A DNA stretch of 64,000 bases from Sphagnum compactum (Eukaryota; Bryophyta; Sphagnopsida; Sphagnales), in the NCBI GenBank assembly GCA_965153455.1, contig OZ234504.1:7626001-7690000 (forward strand), in the 5' to 3' direction. Below, in pieces: positions 21,728-33,811 of the stretch. The notes beneath the pieces are model-generated. The model saw nothing but the letters and a program-made list of their open reading frames with translations. It did no database searches and was not told the DNA's origin. The position numbers were made by a program, and so were the translations under genes. Position 1 is the first letter of the stretch; every line of letters begins with the position of its first letter.

Positions 21728-22022
21728 CAGGAACTTGGAAACTCGGCTCTTGAGACGGTTCCATGGTGAGAAAGACAGAAGAAAATGTGATTCAAAGAAA
21801 AAAATTCAGAAACGTAGTGCCTGTACTTTGTGCGGTGAGAAAATGGCTATGGAATGCAGGCAGGTGAGCACGGGTGAGCACGAAGGTGAACGGTGAAACT
21901 CGTGAGAGACTCGGGCAGAGTGCTAAACGGAGCACCGCAGTTCCTGGGCAGGCCGGAAGGGGAGCTACAGTGGCAGGCAGACGTCTGCCGGGTGCGGCCG
22001 AACAGAACGTCGGGAATTTCTG
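21728..22022 (-). repeat. Direct repeat copy 2 flanking the Myb-like ORF (upstream side)
   Basis: This is the shorter of the two copies, starting 7 bases from the Myb-like start codon. Its homology to copy 1 stops around GTCGGGAATTTC. It would contain the promoter or 5' UTR of the ORF on the minus strand. Confidence 0.75.
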
Positions 22023-22024
22023 AC

Positions 22025-22192
22025 TGCCAGGTTTCGTGGCTGATCACGGGCAGATCTGCTTCTCGCGCGGCAGTCTGTGCGCTACTTCCCTCACGTGTGC
22101 GACCCATCCGCCTGCCAGGGTTTGTGGAAGATCGCGGGCAGATCTGCTTCTCGCGCGGCGGACTGCTGCGCTTCTTCCTTCATGTGCGTATG
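22025..22192. repeat. Tandem duplication, ~88-bp GC-rich unit, two copies
   Basis: Units 22025-22112 and 22113-22192 share TGCCAGG(G)TTT.GTGG and CGGGCAGATCTGCTTCTCGC plus GCGC..CTTCC. It directly abuts the element-like direct repeat and the 61-bp minisatellite. Confidence 0.8.
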
Positions 22193-22238
22193 CTAAGAGA
22201 TTAGGGGAGAGAGGGCGCATTGGACTGGGACTGGCAAC

Positions 22239-22668
22239 TTCTTCGATTGTAAAGAGTGTCTTGCATAGAACAAGATCTAAGAGACTGAAACTGGGATCTT
22301 CTTTAATTGTAAAGAGTCTCTTGCATGGAACAAGCTCTAAGAGACTGTGAACCAGGGCTTCTTTGATTGTAAAGAGTCTTCTGCATGGAACAAGCTCCAA
22401 CAAACTGGGACACAGAGCTTCTTTGATCGTGAAGAGTCAGTTTCTTGCATGGAACAAGCTCCAAGAAACTGGGACACAGAGCTTCTTTGATCGTGAAGAT
22501 TCAGTCTCTTGCATGAAACAAGCTCCAAGAAACTGGAACACAGAACTTCTTTGATCAAGAGTCAGTCTCCTGCATGGAACAAGCTCCAAGAAACTGGAAC
22601 ATAGAGCTTCTTTGATTGTAAACAGTCTCTTGCATGGAACAAGGTCTAAGAAACTGCAACATTGAGCT
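22239..22668. repeat. Minisatellite, ~58-65 bp unit, about seven copies
   Basis: Each copy reads CTTCTTTGAT(T/C)GT(A/G)AAGAGT, then a CTTGCATGGAACAAGCTC core and (C/T)AAGA(A/G)ACTGG. Copies differ by small indels next to CAGT. Open frames across it on the minus strand are repeat artefacts. Confidence 0.85.
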
Positions 22669-22679
22669 TTTTTTAATTG

Positions 22680-23358
22680 CCTTCTTGCTTCTCAAATATA
22701 TCTTCAAGCCCTGAAGAGTACAATACTTAACTGTACTGACTAAATCCAAGCAATCCACATTCATCAACAAGCATGGAGCTTCAGAGCTTGACAGTATAGA
22801 ACTGGGTGCAACAGAGTCAGTCCCACTGGACACACCAAAGGACTATGGACTGAATCTGAGTAACCCTTCAGCAACGAGCCCAGCTTCAAAGCTTGAAAAA
22901 CATGGAGCTGGGAGCAACAAAGTCAGTCTCACAAGACACAACAGTTCATATTGATTTCTTTGGCATAATTCCCATTGATAAGAAGCTGTGAGTTTCAGTA
23001 GCCAAATTCAATACAAAATCACAATGACCATGGAAGCCACATTAGGAATTTTGCCAATTCAAGACTGCAAGCCAATTCAACAGCATTTGCCTGCATCTTG
23101 AGATGAGATTAACCATCATTTTATCACTTTGTCAATTCAATCCAGAAAGGGTGAGGGATGTTGTCTGTGCATCCCTTTTCCTTTACTGTCCCTGTTACCT
23201 TTGATAAAACCACCTCTTAAATTTACTCTCAATATGCTTTCCTACAGTGGTTCACCCAGCAACCTTACTAAATCCAAATATCTGCACTGGAGTGGACCAC
23301 AAGAGTTGGTAACAATCCACAATTGCAGAATCACGAATACACAGCAAAAACTACCATC
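22680..23358. other. Spacer and presumed 3' UTR of eS12 (minus strand)
   Basis: Two related segments (about 22768-22820 and 22878-22935) share CATGGAGCT, (G/C)AACA(A/G)AGTCAGTC and GCTTGA motifs, hinting at another old tandem duplication. No gene is seen. Confidence 0.4.
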
Positions 23359-24740
<1,382 letters not shown>

Positions 24741-25155
24741 GATTTTCAAAGGCGAAGAGATTAAAAAAATTCTGCCTGCACACAGAAAGCTACCCAATTC
24801 AGAATACAGCAAAACTAGCCTGTAAACAGAGGGGAGAAAAGAAAGACTGCTGACTCTGACTCCGACAACAGTTGGCCCGGTTTTAAATCCAGGATAGAGA
24901 AACGAAAGACAAAATGTCAAAAGACTTCACAATGAATCTTAAAGCAGAGTGCAGATTTCGAACAGAGAAATATTTAAAGATAAGAGGAAAAGAGCATACG
25001 TGAACTATTGGGTCGTAATAAACCCCGACGAGAAACCGAGATGGTAGTCGCGAAGCCGGACCTGTTGGTCTTTTCTTCGTGGAGATGCAGAGCAGCTGCG
25101 CGACATGAAAGAGAAGACTGCTGGCGAGTAGCGCCGACTTTAGGGCTCCAGATTT

Positions 25156-25185
25156 TAGGGTTTTACGATTAGGAAATTAGGGTTT
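25156..25185. promoter_or_regulatory. Two telo-boxes (TAGGGTTT) upstream of eS12
   Basis: TAGGGTTT occurs at 25156-25163 and 25178-25185, about 420 bases upstream of the eS12 start codon. On the coding strand these read AAACCCTA, the motif common in plant ribosomal protein promoters. Confidence 0.6.
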
Positions 25186-25660
25186 AATAGGCTAATGTCT
25201 CGTCTTGGGCGGGTACTAGAAATGGGTCAAAGGGCCAATCCGGTTCTCATAATGGTTCGTAAATCTGATGACCGCGATTTTACCGTCTTGCGATACCTAA
25301 CCCGAGGTGACGGATCAAAAGCTCTCGATTTAAAGAACCGGCGGTGATCATCAAAATTTTGCTACCTCCTGCCCAGTGATTTTTGGGGACAATTTTTGTC
25401 ATTTCTTCCACACAAAAATTGCGATTTTTTAAGAAATTTTCGTCCAATGTAAATTCAAATAATTTTGCTGATTTACTGGAAAAAAAATCACCAATTTTTT
25501 TATATCATCAAATTTGAAAAAATTAAATAAATAAATAAATAAAAAGATACAAGTCTTGCCCTTTTAGTAAAGTAGCCCGGGCTGCCATTTTTGGGCTTGT
25601 AGCTATGTTTACTACATCCAAAACAAACTAGTAATTATTTCTCATCCCCAACTCATAAAC

Positions 25661-25889
25661 ATGAAAATGGGATAGCATAAAGGAGGCAAATAATTTAAAT
25701 AAAAATGGGATAATATTAAGGAAAAATTAATTTAAATAAGAATGGGATAATATAAAGGAAAATAAATAATTTAAATTAAAATGGGAAATATAAAGGTGGG
25801 AAATAATTTAAATGAAAATGGGATAATATGAAGGTAAGAAATAATTTAAATGAAAATGGGATAGTATAAAGGTGATAAATAATTTAAAT
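25661..25889. repeat. AT-rich minisatellite, ~38-bp unit, six copies
   Basis: Units read (G/A)AAAATGGGATA.TATAAAGG, then a short variable part and AATAATTTAAAT. Copy length varies from about 36 to 41 bp. Confidence 0.85.
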
Positions 25890-28800
25890 GCAACATTTAG
25901 CCACCTGATGAAACAACAATCATTTTATTGTATAAAAGCATTTAGTGCCCTTAGACCCTCATCAGATTTGTTGGCTAAACCGACATTTTTTGCCCCAAAC
26001 CCGCATTATATGCCACACTTCATACTTAATGTAATGTGTAGGGCATTGGTGGAACTAGGCTTACATCATTTCTATCAAGAATGTTTTATAAACTAATCCA
26101 CCATTCCATTTTATGTATTTTAGGTAGGTGTGAAATAAGTGTTAGGTGAAAATTAATGATTTTTATTTTTACTTTTTCAATTTTGTGATGTTCTTCAATT
26201 GGCAATCATCCATGATTATATTTAGCCAAATTGGGCAATATTCAAAGTATGAAAGCAAATTTTTTTTAGCACCTTTTCATATTGTAATCAACTGTCGTAA
26301 AAATTGACAAGTATTTTGGGCTTTTTTTTTGGCAAACTATTTTTAAAAAGAATTTTGCAAAATAATATTTTTTTTCAAAAAAAATTTGCAAAATTGTGAC
26401 AATTCCCAAAATCCAATGTGAAGAATCAATTCCTCTTAACCCCTAAATGTTAAGGTGGACCAATTTGGTCCACTTTTCAATATAAATTTGCTTTTCCTTG
26501 ACATTAAAGGTTATCCTCATTTCAAAACTCCCATCCCTTTCATTTCAAGTACAAGGAAATTGAAAATGGAGTTCAAGTTTACATTTTATTGCTAAAACAA
26601 AAACTCATTTTAATCTTCATCTATAAACTCTCACCTCTTTTGTTTAGTGATGAAAAACTAGAAATGTAATGCAAGTTTTTTGCATTTCATTGCTAGAATC
26701 GGGATTAGGCAGTTTAATTATCATTGACACCACTTGACAAATTTGAAAATGCATTGTTAAGAATGCACCACAAGGTGAAAGCATAATCAAGTAGTCATTT
26801 TGTGATCCTTATCAAAAAAATGTAAAATAACCATAATTTAAGCATTTACATACTAAATTTAAAAATATTATTTATTTCAATGATTATAATGAACATGTTC
26901 TTTGAATTAATGTTAATGATATTGAAGAATCACATGTTTAAAATAGATTTAAGTAGATTTTTCAAAAATATAATTTCTTAAAGAAAAATTTGTAGATTGT
27001 CCAAAGAAACAAAATAGACTTTGAATAGATGAGATATTAAATTTTTTTTAAATCTTTGTTAATGGCAATCTAAAATGTATTTATGCACTTTCAACTTCCA
27101 AGGTAAAAGGTAATAATACGTCAATCTTTTAATGTAAAAGTATTTTTGAACACAATTCTATTAGTCAAATTCAAAAATATTTTTGACCTATTTTTAGTAC
27201 ACTAAATTCTTTTCAAACTTTGTATACAATATATTATAAACTCAATGTTTAGTATTACAATGGTTTGACAATGATTGAAAAGGTTTTGATTCTAATTTCT
27301 TGCATTTATGTGTAAAAATATGATTGCAACTTCTCAAATTGCTTTTGTGTATATTTGATTATGCTTTCACCATCTATGGATAAGAAGAATGCACCTTCAA
27401 AAGGTCCATTCATTTCAAGGGGTTAATTAATTTTTATCCCATTCATCCTATTCATAATATAAGATAAAAATAACCCAACAATGAGTTGACAAGTGACATG
27501 TCATTGGGGCTAAAGGGAGGGCCTAATTGCTTGGGGGTAGTCTTCCAATTTTTAATATTTGGTTTCAAATTAGGGAGATAACCCTCCATTTTTATAGAAG
27601 TTCAAATGATGCTCTTACTAAACGACCATCTCTTTCATCCCAAATTTTAAGAAATAAGGGTTTGAACCAAAGTTGGTTGATTTTGGATTTCAACATAAAC
27701 TTTCAATTTTGAGTTAGGCATATTTTTAGTGTAACTAAGAGAATTTGGTTCCAAATTTTTGTATGTATTAAAAAAATTGAAACATTTAATTCCACTCTTT
27801 GTTATTTTTTTTCAAGATGTTTGTTTCTAATTTTGTGATTTCAAAATTAGTACAAACCTCCGGTTTTAGGGTTGTTGCAGTCCCAATTTTAATAAATGAT
27901 TGACCTTATTTTCTTGATGGGTTCAAAGCCAATTCAAATTTTAGTATTTTTCTTTTTCTCCCATTGCTGTGACACAAAATAAATCCAACATACTCAAATT
28001 GCCAATGACCACCGATAATAAATGAGTTGAAATGACAAAGCAATCCATAGAAACAAAAACTATGCAATGTTTCATGTTTCATCACCAACTAAAAGATCTT
28101 GGAGTGAAATTTTAAATTGACAATTCCTTGTGTTTATTAATTAAAAGGTAAAATACTCAAATGTAATTGTCCAATTGGGGGTTGTTAAGCATTGTAGGAA
28201 CTAGCTTAATGTGGACAAACATTTCAAAAAAAACCATGTTGCATTCACATTCCATGTTCTTCCAACCATTTGTTCAAATGTTATCTTCCTGTTATTATTG
28301 ACATTTTTGCAAGGACAAACAAGTATTTTTGAATGCACCCCTAAAGACCTTTCACAAGGTATATGGGGTTTTTTTTAAATGTAATGTGTTGCCAAAAACT
28401 TGACAACCTTGGCTGTTGTTAGTTTTGAAACATCAGAATGAAGGTTCATGTGAAAGTTCCTAAAATTGAGTTCATGGACACATGAATGAACAAGCCATGG
28501 ACTCACAAGGCCACAACCTTATATGTAATTCTTTGCAAAGACTACACAAGTATGGTCATTTTCTTCTAAGATTTTCAAGTGGAAGTTCAAAAACTTTCAA
28601 GTTACAAGTCTCATAACTCCAAAGGTTCACAACTTTCTCATTTTGCATCCAAATTAAAGGTTTTAAAGGCAAACTTGTAGCCTTGAAAATGACTTTTCAA
28701 AATTGTATCAAGTTCATCTTTTGGACACGATTTGACATTTCAAAACATCATTTAAAATTTGTGAGTCACTTTGGTAATTTGATTTTTGACCTTCTCAATG

Positions 28801-28925
28801 GGCACAACTTATATATTTTTTGACAATGTGATCCCATTTTAGTGCAATATTCTTCATTTCCAACAATTAAAAAAATGCCCAATTTGAATAAGGTTTGGTT
28901 CTAGTCATGGTGGTTATTGTGTGGT
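25890..28925. other. AT-rich intergenic desert, no gene supported
   Basis: About 3 kb of very AT-rich DNA with frequent stops in all frames. The short open frames here (for example 27527-27712 and 27906-28088) have low-complexity composition. No tRNA, rRNA or domain was recognised. Confidence 0.55.
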
Positions 28926-29285
28926 CTTCTTGTTGTTGTAGCTAGAAACTACTCGCCATTGCTTTTTTGGTCTTGATGATCTTGTGGTCTTGCTTGTCGT
29001 CACGATGTTCTCATTATTACAATTAATAATTTCCCACCATCACCTTCATAAGCTTGATGATCTTGTGATCTTGGTTGTCATAAAAGTTTTTTCATTACTA
29101 CAATTAACAACTACTTGCCATCACCCTCTTTATCTTGATAATCTTATGGTCATGTTCGTTATCATGGTCTTCTTATTCTTGTAACTAGTTGTTGTCACCA
29201 TCATCTTCTTGATGTTGATGATCTTCTGACCTTGCTTATCATCATGGTCTTCTTGATGTTACCATTGCCTTCCTAACTTTGACGA
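28926..29285. repeat. Minisatellite, ~81-bp unit, four copies plus a partial one
   Basis: Units start near 28926, 29008, 29089, 29169 and 29249. Each has TTCTTATT..TTGTAACTA or a variant, then GCCATCACC and CTTGATGATCTTGTGGTCTT. The spacing of 80-82 bp is close to a multiple of three, so an open frame persists across two units on the plus strand, but stops interrupt the rest. Confidence 0.75.
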
Positions 29286-30295
29286 TCCTATATTTGGGGG
29301 TTTTAAAAAAGGTGATTTGGGAATTAGTTGGGAAGGTTTTGAGGGTTGAATTCAAGCGTGGCAACACGCCCAATTCAAAGTTGGCATAGAAGTGCATGTG
29401 ACATGAAAACATGAAATCAATTGGGATTTTTTAAAATGGTACTAATCCATTAGAAACTATTAAGGTGGTTTAGAGCTTTAAAATAGATTAGTTCCAATTA
29501 ATTTGGCCTTGTCAAAGCTTTGTAACAAGTTGAATTTTTTTATAAATAATTCTTTCTTTTTTAACATTGTTTTTTATGATGTTTGGCATCATGAAACCTA
29601 ACCAAGAGATTACCCAAAATCTACGCTAACCTACTATAGAATTAAGAATCAACTTGATTTATTTTTTTTAAAATTTAAAACCGAAATTGACCTTGCTCAC
29701 ATTAAGAAACAGGATCCAAAACCAGGTCCCAATTTTATATTTTTAAAAAACCTAATTAGAACCAAAACTGAAACTAAAGGTTTCTCCTAAAACCTAAGAA
29801 GCACACAACACTAGTTGGTACCATGGTAAAAATCCCAAAATCAATTTATATTATTTCTAAATATTACAAATATCCCATGCATAACTAAATCAGGACCTTT
29901 GAGTTCAAATCTAACATTTTTTGGGGCTTAATATGGGCACTAAGAGGCCTCACTCACTCAAAAAGGTCGAGGTACCACCGTGGGTGCTGCTGGTACACCC
30001 AAAACGTCCCTTCCGAAGGGCCTTTCGAAGGGCCTTCCGAATTAGGGCTTCTCACCCTACTATCAAAGCCATAGCCGAAGCTTCTGTTGTTGTGGTCGCT
30101 CTTCCAACGTCCAACGATTCCTGAATCCTTACCCATCTCGCAACTATCCGTCTTCGCAACTGCGAGGAGCGTGCTTGCTGTTGAGCCCCGTGAGATTGCG
30201 CGGTTTTCTTTCTTGTTGTTTGGGCTGTTGTTGTTTGGAAATCCTTGACACAAAGAAGAGGAGAAGGGGAGGGGTAACACAAACGAGAGTGGGAA
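29286..30295. other. AT-rich spacer then ClpR1 promoter/5' UTR
   Basis: The first 650 bases are AT-rich without genes. Near 30007-30045 a compact repeat of (C/T)TTCCGAAGGGCC appears about three times and forms overlapping palindromes. The GC-richer stretch after 29980 is presumably promoter and 5' UTR of ClpR1. Confidence 0.45.
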
Positions 30296-32521
30296 ATGGC
30301 TATGACCATGGCTGCACAAGGGGTTGCGGGAACAGCAGGTCTGGGTTTTAGCTTCGAGAGGCGGAATTTTGCGGGACCCAAAAGCTCAACTATCGTAGGA
30401 GAGAGTAAGACAACTGTTGGTGGAGATGGGTTTTTCGGAGGTACCCAATTGCTTGTGGCAAGAAGCAGAGGATGCGGAATTAGGGTTAGTGGTACTAGTA
30501 GTAGTAAGAAGGCTGAGCGAGTAGGAGGAGTCGTGGTGGTGCGAGCAGCTCGGGATTCTTCTTCTTCTTTTGATCACATACCCAAGCATTTCAGAGGTGA
30601 TCATCTCAAGGAAGGACTGAGTGAGAATTTTAAGAACGTGCCTAGACATTTGTATGGCTTGAATCCTGCGCAGATGGATATGTTTATGAACGAGGATAGT
30701 CCCATGAAGAGGCAGGCTGAGCGGGTCACTGAGGACTCCATCTCCTCAGCACAGAACTACAAAGAAGGTACCAGCGAGAAATCATCATCCCTCTCTGTTG
30801 TTTCCAGAGCGACTAATCTCTCAAGGTCTTTTGTTTGAAAACTCTGTAAGTACTGTGTTAGCTTTCAGAGATTTCTTGGGAAGTCTCTTCTTTTGTCTGT
30901 CAGCAGTTGCTGCTGGTCAATTCTGTACCACTTTTCTGTAGTGCGTGGTGCTTTTGTCCCTATCAATGATGCAGATTTTGGTATGGTTTGCCCAAATTTT
31001 TGGGCCAATTATAACCTACTCAGGACATCTTTCCATTAGGCTTTTGTGATCACAGATGAGGTGATCACGGTAGCTTTCCAATATGTTTTTTCAACTAGCT
31101 GTGTTCACAATTATCTCACAGCTCTACCAGTCAAGCATTGACCAATTGCAGGAGCTGTGAGAGCTGTGAATCAAACTATGCCTCACCATACAGCAACAAC
31201 TGTCCTTTTCATCATGAGGACATGCGTTCCCAGCATTCTTAACATGGTTAATTACATATTTTCAATTCACTTGCAACTCTCCAATGGAAAGTGACTATCC
31301 CTGCAGCAAGAAACAAGGCACTATGTCAGTGGCTTTCCATTAGGCTGCTGTGATCACAGCATCCTAATGGAAAGAGACCCTTATTGCACCACCTGTGAGG
31401 AGCTGATGAAGTCAGCGGGTAGTCATGGCAGCTTGTCACTGCCATACATGGTGAAGGTGATGGTCTGGCACTTTGTGAGCAACCCTCATGAGGTTATGAC
31501 TGCACTCATCGTCATGTTGCCTTCAAATTGTTGTTTCAGAGATTTCTCCTCTGCAATTTTCATAGATATTTCCATGCCTGTTTTGAGAGGCAGTACCTGC
31601 TGAGGAGGCCTCGTGAAAGATAATCTGATTTTGTTCTTTATACACTGGTTATGCCCTCAGTGTACTAACTATTGTAAGTTTTCCATCCCACTTTTACACT
31701 AGGAGCTCCTTGATCTAAGCACTGCACTGGTTTTTGGTGAAGGTACGGGGCTATGGAGTCTTACAGGTCTTGAGAATGCACCCTCGCGACTAAGCATGAG
31801 TGTAAGCATGTATCGGGGAGGAGGTGGATATGGTAGACCAAAAACTGCACCACCCGATTTGCCTTCTCTTCTTCTTGACTCCCGCATCTGCTATCTTGGC
31901 ATGCCCATTGTACCTGCTGTTACTGAGCTCATTATTGCTGAGCTCCTGTGGCTGGATTATGACAACCCTGGCAAGCCCATTTATTTCTACATCAATTCCC
32001 CTGGCACACAAAATGACAAGAGGGAGAGCATTGGATTTGAGACCGAGGCATATGCAATTGCAGACACAATTGCTTACGTAAAACCTAAGGTGTTCACTGT
32101 CAATTGTGGCATGGCATTTGGTCAGGCAGCCATGCTTTTATCAATTGGGGACAAGGGTTATCGTGCAGTACAACCCAATTCTGTAACTAAGTTGTACTCT
32201 CCAAAAGTGAATCAGTCTAGTGGGGCTGCTATAGACATGTGGATCAAGGCCAAGGAGTTGGATGCAAATACTGATTACTACATCGATCTTTTGACAAAAG
32301 GAACAGGGAAGCCAAGGGAGGAAATTGCACATGACATTCAGAGGCCCAGGTATTTCAGGGCCCAAGAAGCAATTGACTATGGCCTTGCGGACAAGATCAT
32401 TGAGAGCCGTGGTGTGGCAATGGAGAGAAGAAACTATGATGAGATGCTTGCACAGTCAAAAGCTGCACGACAGCAATATGCCAGGCCTGGGAGTCAGTCA
32501 GCTCCAGCTGGAGGTAGATAA
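30296..32521 (+). CDS. CLPR1: Chloroplast ClpR1, non-catalytic subunit of the plastid Clp protease core
   Basis: ClpR1 sits in the R-ring of the stromal ClpPR core, which degrades proteins delivered by ClpC/ClpD. Two exons, 30296-30767 and 31743-32521, join G|GT to give 416 residues. The Arg/Ser/Gly-rich N-terminus is a transit peptide. The mature part begins near FDHIPKHFRGDHLKEGL, continues NFKNVPRHLYGLNPAQMDMF, and after the intron SMYRGGGGYGRPKTAPPDLP and ICYLGMPIVPAVTELIIAEL. Where active ClpP has the nucleophile Ser, this protein reads GMAFGQAAMLLS. At the catalytic His position it reads VQPNS. The subunit is therefore inactive, as expected for ClpR. Arabidopsis CLPR1 is similar in length. 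Of four start-proximal Met codons the first is taken. The 975-bp intron holds a MITE-like element and a repeat shared with eS12. Confidence 0.93.
31029..31374. mobile_element. MITE-like element in the ClpR1 intron, with internal near-perfect palindrome
   Basis: The segment begins CTTTCCATTAGG and ends CCTAATGGAAAG. Terminal inverted repeats extend to about 27 bp, each including TGTGATCACAG. Just inside the right end, 31333-31374 forms a 42-bp palindrome with one mismatched pair. No target-site duplication is clear, so a foldback or nested structure is possible. Confidence 0.6.
31420..31576 (+). repeat. Dispersed ~160-bp repeat, copy in the ClpR1 intron
   Basis: It shares TAGTCATGGCAG, TGTCACTGC, GTGAAGGTGATG, GAGGTTATGACTGCA, GCCTTCAA, GAGATTTCTC and TCTGCAATTTT with eS12 intron 2, collinear along about 160 bp with small indels. 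It lies in the sense orientation of the host gene, as in eS12. Confidence 0.8.
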
Positions 32522-33479
32522 GCACTTGTCAAAGCTGCCACAAATGAGTATGTTGTAGCTGTAGATTTGATTTGAATTGGGAGTCAGTCTGCTCTTTCTG
32601 TGAAATAGTCAGGAGACAGCCAGAAGAGAATAAGATGTGATCCACATAGGGCTTTTAAAATAGAAACCATAGATGTCAGGTTGTCTTGGATGATGCTGAA
32701 GGGTTGAGTGGGCTGTACACACCTTTGTCCTCAGTGTGCATTTGTGTCACTTGTATATTTATCTTATCTCTGTGGTTGTCTTTTCAAGTTTCTATACATT
32801 TCTCAAGGTTTTGATTTCTATATGTTTCTCAAGGTTTTGAAGCAAGTGTGACATTTGTCTGGGTTACCTTTACACCTTTCTCTAAGTCACAAGTTGGCTG
32901 GCTTTCGGTTGGCTTGTCGGGAGTGTCACAAGAGATTATATGGTGTGTTTACAGCACCACACTCTTACTTGCATCTGTCAACCGAGAGAACTATTACCAC
33001 ACATGGCCATGGTGTGCATGCATCACAGTTTCAGCACCCTTTTTCTTCAAGTTATTCATTTTTCTTTGGTTATGTTTGTGTCCTCATTTATGAATTGCTA
33101 ACGGGTCCTCAAGGGTTATTGATTTAGGGTGGAAATTTATATGACCATGCAGATTTTGCATTCACATCTTTGTGCCTTCCCTCGCTTGGAAAATCACTGC
33201 TCCATGTTCTAGTAGGTAGTTACTAAGCCACATTCCAGGTACATATGACAAAGGCTATTATGTTTTGATGGGCTAACTGTTGGTAGTGGTTGACAACACT
33301 TGGAGAATCTGTACTTTGGAATTGGTTATGCGCATTCCACCTAGGAACCAAGGGAGCCTGTTATAGTGAGAGGCTGGCCAGCCAGGATGTTGTGATGGGC
33401 CAGAGTGAACCACCAGTCATCAGAGCATCACTGAGAGGGCCTGTTATGAATATAGGTAATATATGCATGTAGATGATTA
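32522..33479. other. ClpR1 3' UTR and spacer
   Basis: No further gene is visible. Short direct repeats occur (TTTCTA.A..TTTCTCAAGGTTTTGA near 32789-32838). Overlapping open frames at 32848-33127 lack recognisable domains. Confidence 0.45.
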
Positions 33480-33811
33480 GAGCAGCTCCACCCGGTGCTC
33501 AGTATGTGGCCCTGCAAAAGAAAATTGGATGAAGAAAAGTCCAAACATCGAGGGTTGGTTCAGCAAAATGGTCTTGGCTCAGCATTTTTGCACAGGATGC
33601 TGAGGCTGGTAAAAGGCACAACAAAGCTTAACATCTGCTGTTGGTTGGCTAAATAGTTTGATTGGTCCAGGTGGGTTATTATTAGTAGTCTTGCACTTAT
33701 TACCAGTCCCAGTTTTAGTTTTGTGGGTGGAGTTGTAAAAAAAAAAACTAAACTTGGATGTGAGAAATATTTATGCAGGGTCACATATTGAGCACCTCTG
33801 GGTATGGCTGT
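33480..33811. mobile_element. MITE-like element (about 330 bp) with ~40-bp terminal inverted repeats
   Basis: The left arm 33480-33519 (GAGCAGCTCCACCC, then GGTGCTCAGTATGTGGCCCT) is mirrored by the right arm 33771-33811. In reverse complement the right arm contains GGTGCTCAATATGTGACCCT. The interior has no coding capacity. The left flank is TTA; a matching duplication on the right is not exact. Confidence 0.6.

Noticed and set aside
22044-22558. Minus-strand frames with repeated CKRLFTIKE-like peptides
   Set aside because: They come from the minisatellite, whose units are not multiples of three, so the peptide repeat is not maintained.
22239-22668. Possible CRISPR-like array
   Set aside because: Units are contiguous with no unique spacers, and the genome is eukaryotic.
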